Shown here in pieces: positions 36,398 to 48,060 of a stretch of DNA of 64,000 nt. The position numbers were made by a program, and so were the translations under genes. Each line of letters begins with the position of its first letter. Position 1 is the stretch's first letter. The stretch spans positions 3,914,572 through 3,978,571 of the forward strand of contig JAQFVV010006238.1 of the NCBI GenBank assembly GCA_028023455.1, written 5' to 3'. A model generated the notes under the pieces. That model was not told the origin of the DNA and ran no database searches. It saw only the letters and a program-made list of their open reading frames with translations. This DNA comes from Epiperipatus broadwayi. Its lineage: Eukaryota; Onychophora; Udeonychophora; Euonychophora; Peripatidae.

Positions 36398-37675
36398 ATA
36401 TTTGTAAAACAATATTGGCGCTATTGCACCTGACCGCAAAGCTACTTTTTACTTAAATGCAAAATAAAATTATATTACTCTGCAAGTGCTTTCAAGAGAT
36501 GTGCTCTCTTCTTCATAGCTCTGAGTGAAGTAATTACACCTAGGTCTCGTTTTACGCGATAGATAGGTTCCTCAGAAAACATGTGCAAATGAAATCACGC
36601 AAAAATAGACGTAACTTACATTGAAAAGGGGGGATGCGGCCTGTGATTTTTCAAAATTTGTGTAAAAGCAAAACACCAATGTAAAATTACTTTAAAATTC
36701 GCGCAAAAAAAAAATAAGGAAATAAAATATGACTAATAAAAAATTTCAAATTTGAAAAAAATTGATACAAGACAAACTTTTTTGAACTATAATATTTAAT
36801 TTTATTCAAAATAATATATTTTTATGCATAATTTACAGTATAGTAATTTACATTTTTTTATACATGTTTTAATTATTATGATTTTCTGGTGACAACGTAA
36901 TTAATCTTTGAGACGAAGATTTTATTAATTGTTTACGAAGCTCACGATATCCAGACATACAACCATTTAGCTCTCGTTGGAATTTAAGAGTACATTAATG
37001 ATTAGTGTCATTAATAAGAAAATAATAATTGATTACATTCTTTTTTAAAAAGCAAAAACAGAATGTGATTTAAAATGCAAAATTAACACGCACAATGTTT
37101 GAACAAATTTACATTATAATCTTGTAAAATTTAATATGTGTATACATAAAATGTGGAAATCATGTTTTTAATTTCATTATTGCATAAAATCTTACTATTA
37201 TAAAGCACTGAAAATATTGAAATTACTAAGATGAAAGTCGAATTCCAATAATGTGCTATTACTTTCAATATAACATAAGTGCGCAAAATTTATTATTTAA
37301 AGTAATAGCGCATTATCGGAAATCGACTTCCGGTGAAACACGAATCGTGTAACTTCAAAATCGTGTTAAATAAGTCCGCGTAAAAAGAGACCCAGGTGTA
37401 TATGCAAATTATGCAAAGTTCAAAGGTTAATTACTCCATTTTTTTGAGATTGCGAAGCATGTGTCTTTGCGGTTGATGGTGTTGCAATCCATCACAATCT
37501 CAAAGAAATGGAGTAATTAACCTTTGAACTTTGCATATAATTACTTCACTCAGAGCTATGAAAATGTGAGCACATTGTTTGAAAGCGCTTGCAAAGTAAT
37601 ATAATTTTATTTTGTTTTTAAGTAAAAAGTAGCTTTGCAGTCAAGTGCAATGGTGCCTATATTATTTTACAAGCC
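36398..37675. mobile_element. Foldback element, host of a nested TA insertion
   Basis: The left arm (36400-36536, with GCAAAGCTACTTTTTACTTA, AAAATTATATTACTCTGCAA, CATAGCTCTGAGTGAAGTAA) is mirrored by 37540-37672. After the nested element at 36537-37398 is set aside, the left arm continues at 37399 with GCAAAGTTCAAAGGTTAATT, whose complement lies at 37511-37540. The loop is about 60 bases near 37455-37500. With the insertion and one TA removed, the arm junction reads as in the uninterrupted right arm, apart from a 9-base local duplication. Part of the arm (AAGCGCTTG region) recalls the 3' part of the GIY-YIG unit at 56.2 kb, only weakly. Confidence 0.8.
36537..37398. mobile_element. 862-bp TA-flanked element, nested in a foldback
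   Basis: Left end CACCTAGGTCTCGTTTTACG and right end CGTAAAAAGAGACCCAGGTG are inverted repeats. TA is present at 36535-36536 and 37399-37400 and only once in the uninterrupted opposite arm of the host element, a clean demonstration of TA target duplication. It is the same family as 20662-21893 (same ends, GATAGATAGGTT, and CTCTCGTTGGAATTTAAGAG inside) but shorter. No transposase frame. Confidence 0.88.
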
Positions 37676-38779
37676 TTTCTTTTGCTATTTTGAAAACTGA
37701 ACAGTTTTTTCTTCCCCTTCATATTATTATATCTAAGGAAGCAGTGGTAAATTAATTATTTATTAAAATATTATATTTAAAGTTCTACTTTAATTTTTTT
37801 ATATCAATTTATTTATTCTAATAGAATCAATTATTGATGTAAAGTTGTGTGTCAAATGGTATTTAATTTAAATAGTGTATATGCATACATAGCTGTGATA
37901 TAGGTTGTATTTAATGCTCAGCTATGCTATTAAAAGTTCGTTAGGATAACTTTTTTGTTCATATAGTACATGCTTTATCAATCTAGTACTTCTTTAACTT
38001 TAAGAAGGAATCCATAAATTATAGACATTAGAGGTTGTATCACACAAAAAAATAACCATTTGATATTTTAGCTTCTGGCTATCCCACCTTATCCTAATCT
38101 TAATTATAAATACATCTCATAATATTGATATTATTAGCATAATCCGATCAATTCACTGATTACAAAAATCAATAATAAATTCTGTGAAAAAAACAGTCAC
38201 TCTATATATAACCACATTGTCTCAACTACTGAACTTATTTTTACATGCACATAAATTTTCATGTTACAACACATATTTTTGTAATGTTATCAGGTACTGC
38301 TACATTGTAGTGCATTGATATATATATAATATACAAACCATTATAAATTACAAACCAACCTCTATTTTATATCTCTTAAACAAACCAAATAATTTATACA
38401 ATATAACTTAAATAAGACTATATTTTAATTTATAATGTTTGTATTTTCTAATTATTTCAGTTAGTGTTAACAGTAACTTACTTTTCATATATATATATAT
38501 ATATATAGTAACTAATGAAATGAAGAGAATAACTTACAGCAATTTAGTTATCAAAACATTTGCTTTTTAGTGCATAGTAAGTAAAAGTATTTAATTTATT
38601 TCTTTTTTATTTCTCTTTATTCTAATTTAATCTAGTTGACTAAGTGGAATAGTGAACTAGAATTAATTTTTGAAAGGAAAATTTAGTTAGATGAGTAGTA
38701 AGAATAAAGGTTATTACAAATTATTTGTTTCTTTACATAATATTTGATAGAGCCAGTATTTGAAGCTGTGCTATTTGGA
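37676..38779. other. AT-rich DNA, no gene seen
   Basis: AT dinucleotide tracts (near 38490) and short chance frames. No element ends recognised. Confidence 0.55.
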
Positions 38780-39180
38780 GCATGAATAGTCAGTGATTTT
38801 CAGTGCATTTTTATCCATATCCCAGACTAATTCCTGGTTTTTGTTTTAGTCATTGAAGCTTGAAATGCAAAATTGAAGTAATATAAGTGTGCATTTAATA
38901 GCTATCTTTCGCTCCATTTTACTATTCCAAAAATCCTGAAATTCATTACATTCTAAGGTTTTGAACCCAAAGCAACCTCCTTGTAAAATTATATAGATCT
39001 GACTCTATAACAGTAACTGTTTATTTTAATAACATCCATTATTTATTAACTGCAGAAATAATAAATTAATTATGATTTCTAGATGTATAACTGCATTATT
39101 TCTGATTTGAATTCTAAGCTTCAGTGATAAGGACAAAGTCAGAAACTGATCCAGAGATAGGGATTTAATTTTTCCATCAA
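38780..39180. mobile_element. Old relic of the hammerhead foldback family
   Basis: On the minus strand near 38870-38790, CAATGACTAAAAC is followed by CCAGGAATTAGTCTGGGATA. On the plus strand at 39121-39172, GACAAAGTCAGAAACTGATC is followed by CAGAGATAGGGATTTAA. These are two opposed, diverged versions of the segment around the 15-kb hammerheads. In the plus copy stem II reads GAC/GTC where the intact copy has GGC/GCC. That is a paired change; the core bases themselves are lost. Confidence 0.45.
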
Positions 39181-39848
39181 TTGGTAAACATTGGTTACTC
39201 ATTCTTACTATAGATAACATTAGAATAGAGAGTTGCTGTTAGAATAAAGGCTTTTGAATGAATTTCTAATATATTTACAGCAGGAGCCTTAGAATCAGAA
39301 GGAGAACTTTATAGTACTTTTTTCTTATTCTTCACATGTATGCAAGCCAATTTTACTTGTCTTTTAGGCTATGTTTTCATTGGTGGTGTTTTATGAAATA
39401 CTAAAAATTAATATCTTTAGTTTTGGGACTATTATTTATATAATAATTTTGGTATGAAACAAAATAAGTAATATATCATTAAAAAATTAAAAAAATTTTT
39501 TTTATTAAAATGATTCAATTTTAATGCTTTAATCTGTTCAAGATCCAACTCCTCTTACTTGAGTTTAGTGACAACTCATTTACACTTAAAACAATTTATT
39601 TTTACAACTAAGAATTATAATCCTGTATGTTTTTGTTTAAAAAAAGTATTTTACAAATATTTTGCAAAAATAAGCTTAAATATGTAGATAAATTACTGAA
39701 AATTACAATTTTTCTTTCATAAATGCTAGAATTTATAGGCACACTAAAATGCCATATGCCAAATAATTTAACATTCAGTAATTATGTCATGATACAACCA
39801 CTCAGGACACTGTTGGCTTTCTTTTCAGTGAAAATTTATATGAAGTTT

Positions 39849-39965
39849 GTTTGATACTGACATCTTAAGATTTTTTTTGTTTGATACTGACATCTTAAGA
39901 TTTTTTTGTTTGATACTGACATCTTAAGATTTTTTTGTTTGATACTGACATCTTAAGATTTTTTT
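39849..39965. repeat. Four tandem copies of a 29-30 bp unit
   Basis: GTTTGATACTGACATCTTAA followed by GATTTTTTT repeats four times. Units differ only in T-run length, so the expansion is recent. Confidence 0.95.
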
Positions 39966-41147
39966 AAAACTAGTAACTTATTTTTTATTACTACATAATA
40001 AAAACATGTCAACCAGTAAACCAACATTAGAGATAACTCCAAAATAACATAAACAGGCCATTTTACTGCATCAAAATGCCATAAAATTATGGACATTGTA
40101 GCAACTGAATAATAATATTAAGTCTTAATATATTCAATGCTGCTGAAGCTTTTTTTGTATATGAGCTTTTTATAGCAGTAGAATTTGCAATATATAATGG
40201 AATCTTGATATTCATGGAGTGTTGATATTATCTATAGTATACTTCATTTCAAACCTTGGTCACATAAATTGTACATCGCTCATAATAGCTCATTTTTTTA
40301 TTGATATACTTTGATTAAAATGGAATACATTATTTATTGAACTGCAAATATATAGTCCCTTTTATGCACACACACATATATATATGTCATTTTTATATGT
40401 ATAGGGTGTATATGTAAATTACTATTATAGTATAATACTTTATATATTTTTTACCAAGAGTGTGTTCACTCATTCACATTCTCTCAAAAAATAAAAAATA
40501 AACTTTCTGTACCATATCTTTATTTTTAAAATAAAATGATTACCAAAATGTACAGCTTTGATCACAATTAAATACTTTGGACTCTATTCTTTTTGTATAA
40601 TAACTTTTTTTCTATCAAAATCTAATAGAAATTTTTTTTTTTAGGAGACTGTGCCCTTTTTAGTTATGTTGATATCTCTAAATAATGTCAACTTTATCAA
40701 TGTTCTTAAATTTCATTAAACTTTGAGCACTATGCTTAGAAAACATATTATGTAAAATTTTGCACATTAAATTCAGAAAATATAATAAAGGGAGAATAAA
40801 ATGTATGTGCTTTTTATATATTATGAACATTTTTATTAATAAATTTGATCATGCTTGGTACTCTAAAATAGAAAAAGAGTTACTGCCATTATGTAATATT
40901 TATTAAATGTATAAATTTTTATGTTTTTTATTTAAAACAAAAACATGATGACACGTGACCTTCTGAAAAAAAAAATGGCTGCTAATTTATCATAAAATAT
41001 TTATGAATAATAATATTTTTCTTACAATATTAGTGTTATTCTTTTTTGTTTATTTACATATATTTTGTTTTTATTTCTACCCTTTTGTATACCATAACTG
41101 AAGTAATGAATATTGGTACAGTATAATTTGCAGCTTCACTGTACTAC
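39966..41147. other. AT-rich DNA, no gene seen
   Basis: No motif-bearing frame. T runs near 40630 and short AT tracts. Nothing else supported. Confidence 0.55.
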
Positions 41148-42020
41148 TCATCATCATTGTCAACCATTCCTGCAGGATGAAGCTGTCCAAGTTCATTCCA
41201 TCTTTTCTGATCTCTAGTCTCTTTTCCATATCATTCCTACACACTTTCCCTTTTCATTCATATATCTCACATGTGATGTCTTTCTGGGTCTTTTGCAATA
41301 TCTTGGAATCCACTTTAAGATTTCAACTCTTCATCTATTATCATCTTTTCTAGAAATATGTCCAACCCAACTCCACTTCAGGTTCTTTTTTCTTTCAATG
41401 ATGTCAGTAACACCTGTTTATTCTCTTACCCATGTATTTCATTTTTGATATTGTTACTCCTAACATGCATGTCTCCATAATCCTTTAAGTGGTCTCAAGT
41501 CTTTGTATTGCTCTTCACTTAAGTGTTCAAGTCACAGATCCATAAGTAAGAAATTGTAAAACACATTTATTGAAAACCTTTCTTTTCAAACACATTCCAC
41601 CAAAAGGACTCCTACCAAGTTTAATTCTATGATTAATTTTATCCATTGTTTCCATCTGCAGTAATAATCTGACCAAGATATTTGTAGTTGTTAAATTCTT
41701 TTAACTCATCATTATCAATCTTTATTTCCATCTTTTGAGAAAATCCATCTGAACATTATTTTAAGTTTTTTAATGTTTACCTTTAGTTCTACTTTCTTAC
41801 TTTTAACTCTTGCATCATTTCCTGAAGCGCTGAATCATTATTTGCAAAAAATAACTACATCATCTGTAAAATCTAAATGACTTAAATATCTCCATTTACT
41901 TTTATTCCTGTCTTACATTCTTCCACAAATTACTTCTTGCAGCACTACTGTAAAAGGTTTTGGAGATGTGGAGTCACCCTGTCTTACATTCTTCTCAATA
42001 TTAACCATCATAATATCATT
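41148..42020 (-). pseudogene. LINE reverse-transcriptase pseudogene (RTE-like)
   Basis: Minus strand, with stops: VRQGDSTSPKPFTVVLQEVI (near 41990-41930), then SKWRYLSHLDFTDDVVIFCK (near 41910-41850). FTDD stands at the place of the catalytic F/YADD of reverse transcriptase. KVELKVNIKKLKIMFRW follows. Toward the 3' end come WVGHISRKDDNR, ILKWIPRYCKRPRKTSH and VGMIWKRD, then a TCCTGCAGGAATGG-like end and TGATGATGAG. The order is RT palm to C-terminal region of an endonuclease-RT LINE. In-frame stops (for example after FCK) and the 5' truncation show it is dead. Confidence 0.78.
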
Positions 42021-43484
42021 ATTTAATGTATTATAAATATTCTACTACTATTTTGAGGGGGGAGGGAGGGAAATGGTGTTTCTGCAAAGAAATAGTCCGA
42101 CTGCTAGTCAACAAGTTTTACAAATTTATGTATACATTTGTATAATAATTGTAATAAGTAATTTTTATACCATATACTTTAAAAAAAGTTAAAATAGTAA
42201 TCGCCAAAACATCCAAGACATAAAAGCATTATCTGATTCAAGTATTAAATTAATTTAATTCTCAAAGTAATGGGAAATGAACGTTTGTCAACTTATCAAG
42301 TATCGTCCAAAAAGTCTGTTGGGGTATTCTGCAAATGTATATGATTGCGATTAATAAATCATCAATTCCATTCTTACAATAAAAAATCATTTTTTATTAT
42401 TATTTTATTTAATAGTGCAGATTCACTTTCAAATCTTGAAAAAAAAAAAAAAAAAAGTTACATCATCCGAAAACAGTCGTATCTATTTCTCCATCTTCTG
42501 TTTGACATTATTCTTCAAACGAAAGCAACTGGCACTAACTAATGAAAAGGTTTCTGCTGCTTCGCAATCTCCAGATTATGACAATTATTAAGTTTAAAAG
42601 AACAGTCATATCTTATTACCAACGGAATAAAGAAAAAGAAGTTATTTTCAATAAAATTAATTATTGTTTTACATGTAAAAAGATATGTCAGGTATGTCTG
42701 TGTGCATTTTATTTTTCGGCGTGAAGGAAGATGACATAACTGAACAAAAGACTACTACAATATAGCAACAACGTTTGATCATCATCAGTAATAGTGAAAT
42801 TTTAAATACGTAGCCGGCATGATTTGGTTCTATGATAATGACCATGGCTGACCCAAAGATTATCGGATCGCAACTAACTCTAACACTTCCGACGTCCGAA
42901 CGTCTTATGGACTCACTAACAATTTTGATTACTGTTTTATTATTTATTAAATGCCATTCTTTTAAAAACACAATTCTAATTTTTTCATTTTTTTAAAAAT
43001 TCGGATTAAATTTAGAGCTGTTTGATTAATAGTAAGAATGGTTAGGTTAAGAGTTAAAGGTTTCTGAACTGGTTCTTAGTGAAAAGAGGAAAAAAAGATC
43101 TGTTTGATTAGTTGAAAGAACTATTAGCTTAATTTCTTCTTGCTTCACTATTATGTGACCTCCATCGCAAGAGGCTATATTTTGAATGAATAGCATGCTC
43201 ATGTTTTAAAAGCAAAAGTGTATAATGAATAACTCCGTGTTTTTTAATCTTTTTCTAATAATGGCACCCCCCCCCTTCGATTTGGGTATTTTTACTGTGA
43301 TTGCAGTATCTTTATTTCTTTATATATTTTGCCATGCGTAGTTCTTTGCTTTATATAAGTATAAATAATTTATAATGAGTATTAATTAATTTGAATTATG
43401 TATAGTCCTTTCAATAAAATAATTCCATTCCAAAAAAGTCCCACTTTTAATTTAATACATAAATAATTGATTTATTATTCGGTA
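42021..43484. other. AT-rich DNA, no recognised gene
   Basis: Contains a G-rich stretch near 42056, an 18-A run near 42440, and a 9-C run near 43267. A 100-codon minus frame at 42971-42669 is locally less AT-rich but has no recognisable domain; unexplained rather than called. Confidence 0.45.
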
Positions 43485-43905
43485 TTTTATAAGACAAAAT
43501 TTTAAGCACAGGTAGCATGAGAACTGGGGCATGATCCATGGGACTTAATCTCAGTCTGCCATTGTACTGCTGCTTTTAACCACATAAGGCAAAGTAATCA
43601 TATATTTTATTGCTTGAGAAGTCATATGATATTTGAGTATCGGAGATTGTGATAGTTGAGCTGTGATCCATGGAACATAAGTTCTGGAGTCTGTTATTCT
43701 AACTGTTGGACCACATGCAAAAACAAAAATGAATGTTTGATTACTAAAGAGGTCCTAGAAGTTAAGAACTGGAGATATTAAAGCTGGGTTAGGCATAATC
43801 CAGGAAACTTAAGCTCAGAATTTGCCACTCTCCCACTGCTCATAACCATTAGGGCAAAGTAATCAAACAGTTTCTTGATTGAGAGGTCATTATCCACACC
43901 TTTTT
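43485..43905 (+). repeat. Three diverged tandem units of ~140 bases
   Basis: Each unit has a GGCATGATCCATGGGACTTA-like word (43529, 43670, 43795). Then come CTCAG/CTGG...TCTGCCA, a CAAAGTAATCA-like end and a GAGAAGTCAT/GAGAGGTCAT word. Old SINE-like array; promoter boxes not resolved. Confidence 0.5.
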
Positions 43906-45480
43906 AAAATCAATAGTTGGATTATGTCCCTATATAACACATGCATCAATTCTGCGTCGACAGCTCGGACACATTGCGTATATGTTTCTGTACAAAGTCA
44001 TTAATAAATGTTTTACTTTCTCGAGCAGTAATTTATTCTATAATTTATATTCCGGAACTATTTACTATTAGTTTGCAATGGTAGTGCTGTTACTTAACAC
44101 CAGAGTAGTTTTAGCATTTATTGGTGAAGGGTTTTGAAGTTGCATCATTCATCCTCCAGTTGTCTTTAAATCTTTTATGTTGTCCAGATAATAGTCTGAA
44201 ATTCAAAAGTTCTTTTGCTTTTATAGCCAAGCCAACTCTTTTCCAAATATATAGATCTAACTCTAGGCCACACAGTCACTATGTACTTCAATCACTTTTA
44301 ATTTTGCATTATCTATAGACCTATTTCAGCCTTTTGTTTTGATAGTATATGATGCAAAATATCTGATTTTCTTTGCCTTGATTCAATGTATATATTTGAG
44401 AGCAGTAATCATTATGTATCTTTTAACACAGAGCCATTTATTGTCAGCTTGAGTTATCTTTGAAAAACTAAATATTAATACTATTTTGTCTCTATTTCCA
44501 GACTAATTTCTATTATATATATATAATGTTTTGATAGTATGTAGCATCCTTGGCTAAGGATAAAGAGTGCTTTTTGATAATATGAAACTAAGGCTACTAA
44601 AATAAACAATCTCGGGCTATATATCTGATCTATAAAACTGTATAAGCAAGTTGATTTGGATTCAGAATTGTCAGGGGCTTGTGAATCTTATGCTATTAGA
44701 ATTATATGCTATTTATATTGATAGTATGAAAGAGTTAATAGTGACCACTACATGTGCAGAAGTGAATCCAAAGCCTTTCAGTGATAAAAGTCAATGATTA
44801 AAGACTAATATGGAGTTGGCTTTGAAATAAAGTGATTACAAAAAATGACTGCTTCCAAAAAGCCTTTAAAATTGTTTGTAGTAAACGTTTTTCTTTATTA
44901 TATATATATCTTTTTACAAAACTTGTCCTGCCTGATTTAGTATAATGATAGAATGGCAGATTATACAACTCGGGATTGACGAATCTTGACCTAGAGTTGA
45001 CCTTTCCAATGCTTGAATTTCTTATGAAGTCTTGAGCACCAAGCCATTAGCTTATAATTAAACAATACTATTTCTTTAGTACTCTTTTTTTGTAAATTGA
45101 TTGTCACTGCAAAAACATTTTCACATTGTTGTTTCAACACCTTTTCTAAGAAATAAATACTAACTTTAATAATCATTTTTGCACTCATGCTAATCTATCT
45201 TTTAGTTGTTGATTATATCTAAACTAGTGACAGCTAGATGCCATGATAAATATCTTTAATGTATCATAAAATAGTTTGCCATGTATATATTGAAGATGAT
45301 GGTGAGTTAAATACTGATGGAGTGATATAATTGTTAATCTGAAAAAGCATATAAATAGGTTTAAATCTTAAGAAATTATGTATTCATTATATTACAGAGT
45401 AATATGTTATAATAAAATGCAAGCCTTATGGTTAGCGATATTGGGGCTTTATGCGATCGATGAATGAAAGTTCCTGTGAG
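43906..45480. other. AT-rich DNA, no gene seen
   Basis: At 44490-44510 a CAGACTAATTTCT word recalls the minus-strand hammerhead-family segment at 38.8 kb, too weak to call. No coding frame recognised; frames at 44121 (plus) and 44991 (minus) lack motifs. Confidence 0.45.
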
Positions 45481-45492
45481 TCTTCTATTGTA

Positions 45493-45605
45493 TTAAACCA
45501 CTAAACATCACATGATCATTATTTCATACTAGCACATAATTGTTATTAAACAAGGCAAAACTCTCCATACAGTTGGCACAGGGTGGCACTACTGTATGGA
45601 GAGAT
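45493..45605. mobile_element. Minimal copy of the foldback retro-unit, 12-nt target duplication
   Basis: It starts TTAAACCACTAAACATCACA, the outer terminus of the family, and runs through GGCAAAACTCTCCATACAG. It jumps directly to GGTGGCACTACTGTATGGAG, so the whole hammerhead section is missing. TCTTCTATTGTA is present at 45481-45492 and 45606-45617. The hairpin formed by CTCCATACAG / CTGTATGGAG has a loop of about 20 bases. Confidence 0.75.
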
Positions 45606-45617
45606 TCTTCTATTGTA

Positions 45618-47634
45618 GTTTGTTATTCACAATTTAATTGTTACATACAATTTTATATTTAAGTAGCAAGTTGAGATGCTCAGTCACCTTGATTTATAAT
45701 ATATCAAACAATGTTGAACAGCCACATTAGTGTTATGAACAATTTTAATTAGTTATTATTAGAGATTTTATCAAAATATTAATTTTTTGATTATGTAGTT
45801 GCACACACATATATTTTTAAATTTTTCAGTTTTTACTAGTGTCTCTTCCAAACTCTATCACATCATAACTATCTATCATTATATAAACTCAGATCAATTT
45901 CTCTCACTAACAACCTTTAGCACCATACTCAATTTTTAAAGAATTGATTTGAGACACAATTTTTACAATAACTTCAATTTTAATAATGTTAAAGAAAAAA
46001 GCTATATATTGATAGAAACTAGAAAAAACCAAGGAAAAAAAATACGGCTAAGAAAAATAGTGGTTACCATTAAAAAACTAAGGAAAAAAATTTCAATATT
46101 ATAAAAAATTATTACTTTACCCTTTTTTCATAATTTCTAATTTGTCACAACTAAATTTTAAAATTATAATTTCATTAATAATTTTATTGTATTCCTCACA
46201 AAATTCTGATTCAAAACATATATAATACTTTTTACCTGAGATAATCCATAGCTTCAGAACTTACAAAAAAGAGAAATATAAGAATTCACCTTTTTTTTCT
46301 TGTACCCCAGAAGTTTAAAAAATCTCAAGGCATCTATAAGAAAAAAAGATTCTTCCTAATAAAAGGTACAAAATAAATCATTACTAGTAGGTGGATATGC
46401 ATTTGTAATCATAGCGATTGGCTTTTTGTTTATCAAAACTAGAAATTGAAGGCCACTGCCTTTATTAACAATAAAATGAGTCTTCTCTTTTCATTTCATT
46501 TTTTTTGCACACCAATGATGTATCTTGTTACATTTATTGTTCTAGAGAGATATGATTTATTTGCATATAGCTTATTTGCTAGATATAGACCTGAAAATAA
46601 TGTGATGCAAGATGTAGCAAAACTACTGACTCCACAGTATGAGTACCAAGGCATAGACAAGAATCTGGATTTGATTCTTTGTCTGCATACAATGTGGCAA
46701 ACATAACCATTGTGACTATAACCACACACCCACCATTTGAAACCTCTCTTATTTCACATGGCTATGCCTGGTACATTTTGTTATTGCTTCATCAATTGCA
46801 ACTTTTCTGTGCATATGATAATCAGCCTTAAAATGTATGGACTGCCCTGTAATAGTCTAATTTTATAGATGCAGTCAAAATAATAGCCTAATTTTATAGA
46901 TGCAGTCAAAATCATTACTTTTGTTATACAAATGCAGACATATAGTCTAAATACAGATATGCTAATAAATTATTAAACATTTTGAGACTCATTATATCTA
47001 TTAAATAAGATTGCCTCAAACTTGGATTAGAGCCCCAAAATTACATTGTATATAATCAGCCTAATACTTTCATTATACAAGCACAGACATACTAGTAGAA
47101 ACACAGACACACTAATAAATTATATTTATTAATTTCATTAAATAATTAAATAATCTAAAATAATAATCAACTAATAAAAAATTCTAAGATAATAATAAAC
47201 AAATAATAAAAAAAATCGAAAATAGAATACTTACATATATCATGTTTGATTTAGGATGAAGCCCATGAAATTTCAAAATCTTTAATGCATATTGAATCCA
47301 TTGTTTGACTTCATTTTTCCCATCAAAAATATACACCTTTTTTAAATACAAATTGAGCAAAAAAAGAGAAGGATAATAAAAAAATTAATAAACTAATTTT
47401 TATCTGATTACAATATGAGATACATCATTTGAAAAGGAAATAATGCAACAGAGAATGATGGTATTGGAATATGCATAGTCCATTTAGTTATCCCACAATT
47501 TTAAAATGAAAACAGAAAAAAAAAAAAATTTCAAACAATGAACAGCAATCATACTAAACTTTGCTATTATAATGTCAAGATAGAGCAATTTTATTAATAT
47601 TAAATGATTGTTTTTGATATAAATATATCTCTTG
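45618..47634. other. AT-rich DNA; small tandem duplication, no gene seen
   Basis: At 46851-46911 the unit AATAGTCTAATTTTATAGAT + GCAGTCAAAAT occurs twice with one or two changes. Frames at 46446-46706 (plus) and 46729-46496 (minus) overlap each other and show no motif. Confidence 0.5.
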
Positions 47635-47757
47635 CATGGTTTGGCTCAGTTGATAGAGCATATGACTTGGGATTGGGAGGTCTCATGATCGGCTCTGGTA
47701 CTCACAGATCTGGTATTCAAACTTTATGAACTCCCAAGAAATAAAATGCTATGCATT
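47635..47757 (+). mobile_element. tRNA-derived SINE, family 2
   Basis: GCATGGTTTGGCTCAGTTGA followed by TAGAGCA is a good tRNA-like A-box region. The B-box area near 47695 (GGCTCTGGTACTC) is poor. It ends at AACTCCCAAGAAATAAAATGC. Units in the array at 18355 share the start and the CTCCTAAGCAATAAAGCC-like end. Confidence 0.65.
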
Positions 47758-47914
47758 TTTTTTAATTATTTAAACATATTAAGTTGTTCTTCCAGAATTC
47801 AGACATTGATTTGGCAATAATGTAGTGATAATCAAAATACTTCAGCATTTGGTAATCATTTGCTTTTTTTTCTTTTATTTCTTGGCTGTTCATCACATTA
47901 TTTTCACCCATTAT

Positions 47915-48060
47915 CAATCTACTGCAAGATGAACATCTCTCAAAGTTTAATCCAGTTTCTACAATCCCTAATGTCCTTTTCCACAAAACATCAGCAAACT
48001 TCTAGTATCTTTCTGGGTCTTTTACTTGATATCCAGTTTAAGATCACAAGATCAAGGGCT
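47915..48060 (-). mobile_element. LINE 3' end fragment (RTE-like)
   Basis: The minus strand ends ...TGGAAAAGGACATTAGGGAT, AACTTTGAGAGATGTTCATC, TTGCAGTAGATTGATAAT. This corresponds to the ATGTGGAGAA...GAGATCTTCAATCCTGCAAT...GGATTGATAT end at 11340-11425 and the one at 55370-55440. Strongly degraded. Confidence 0.55.

Noticed and set aside
39849-39965. CRISPR-like array
   Set aside because: Units are adjacent without spacers, and the window is eukaryotic in character.
46446-46729. Overlapping frames on both strands
   Set aside because: No domain, no conservation evidence, mutual overlap; cannot be supported.
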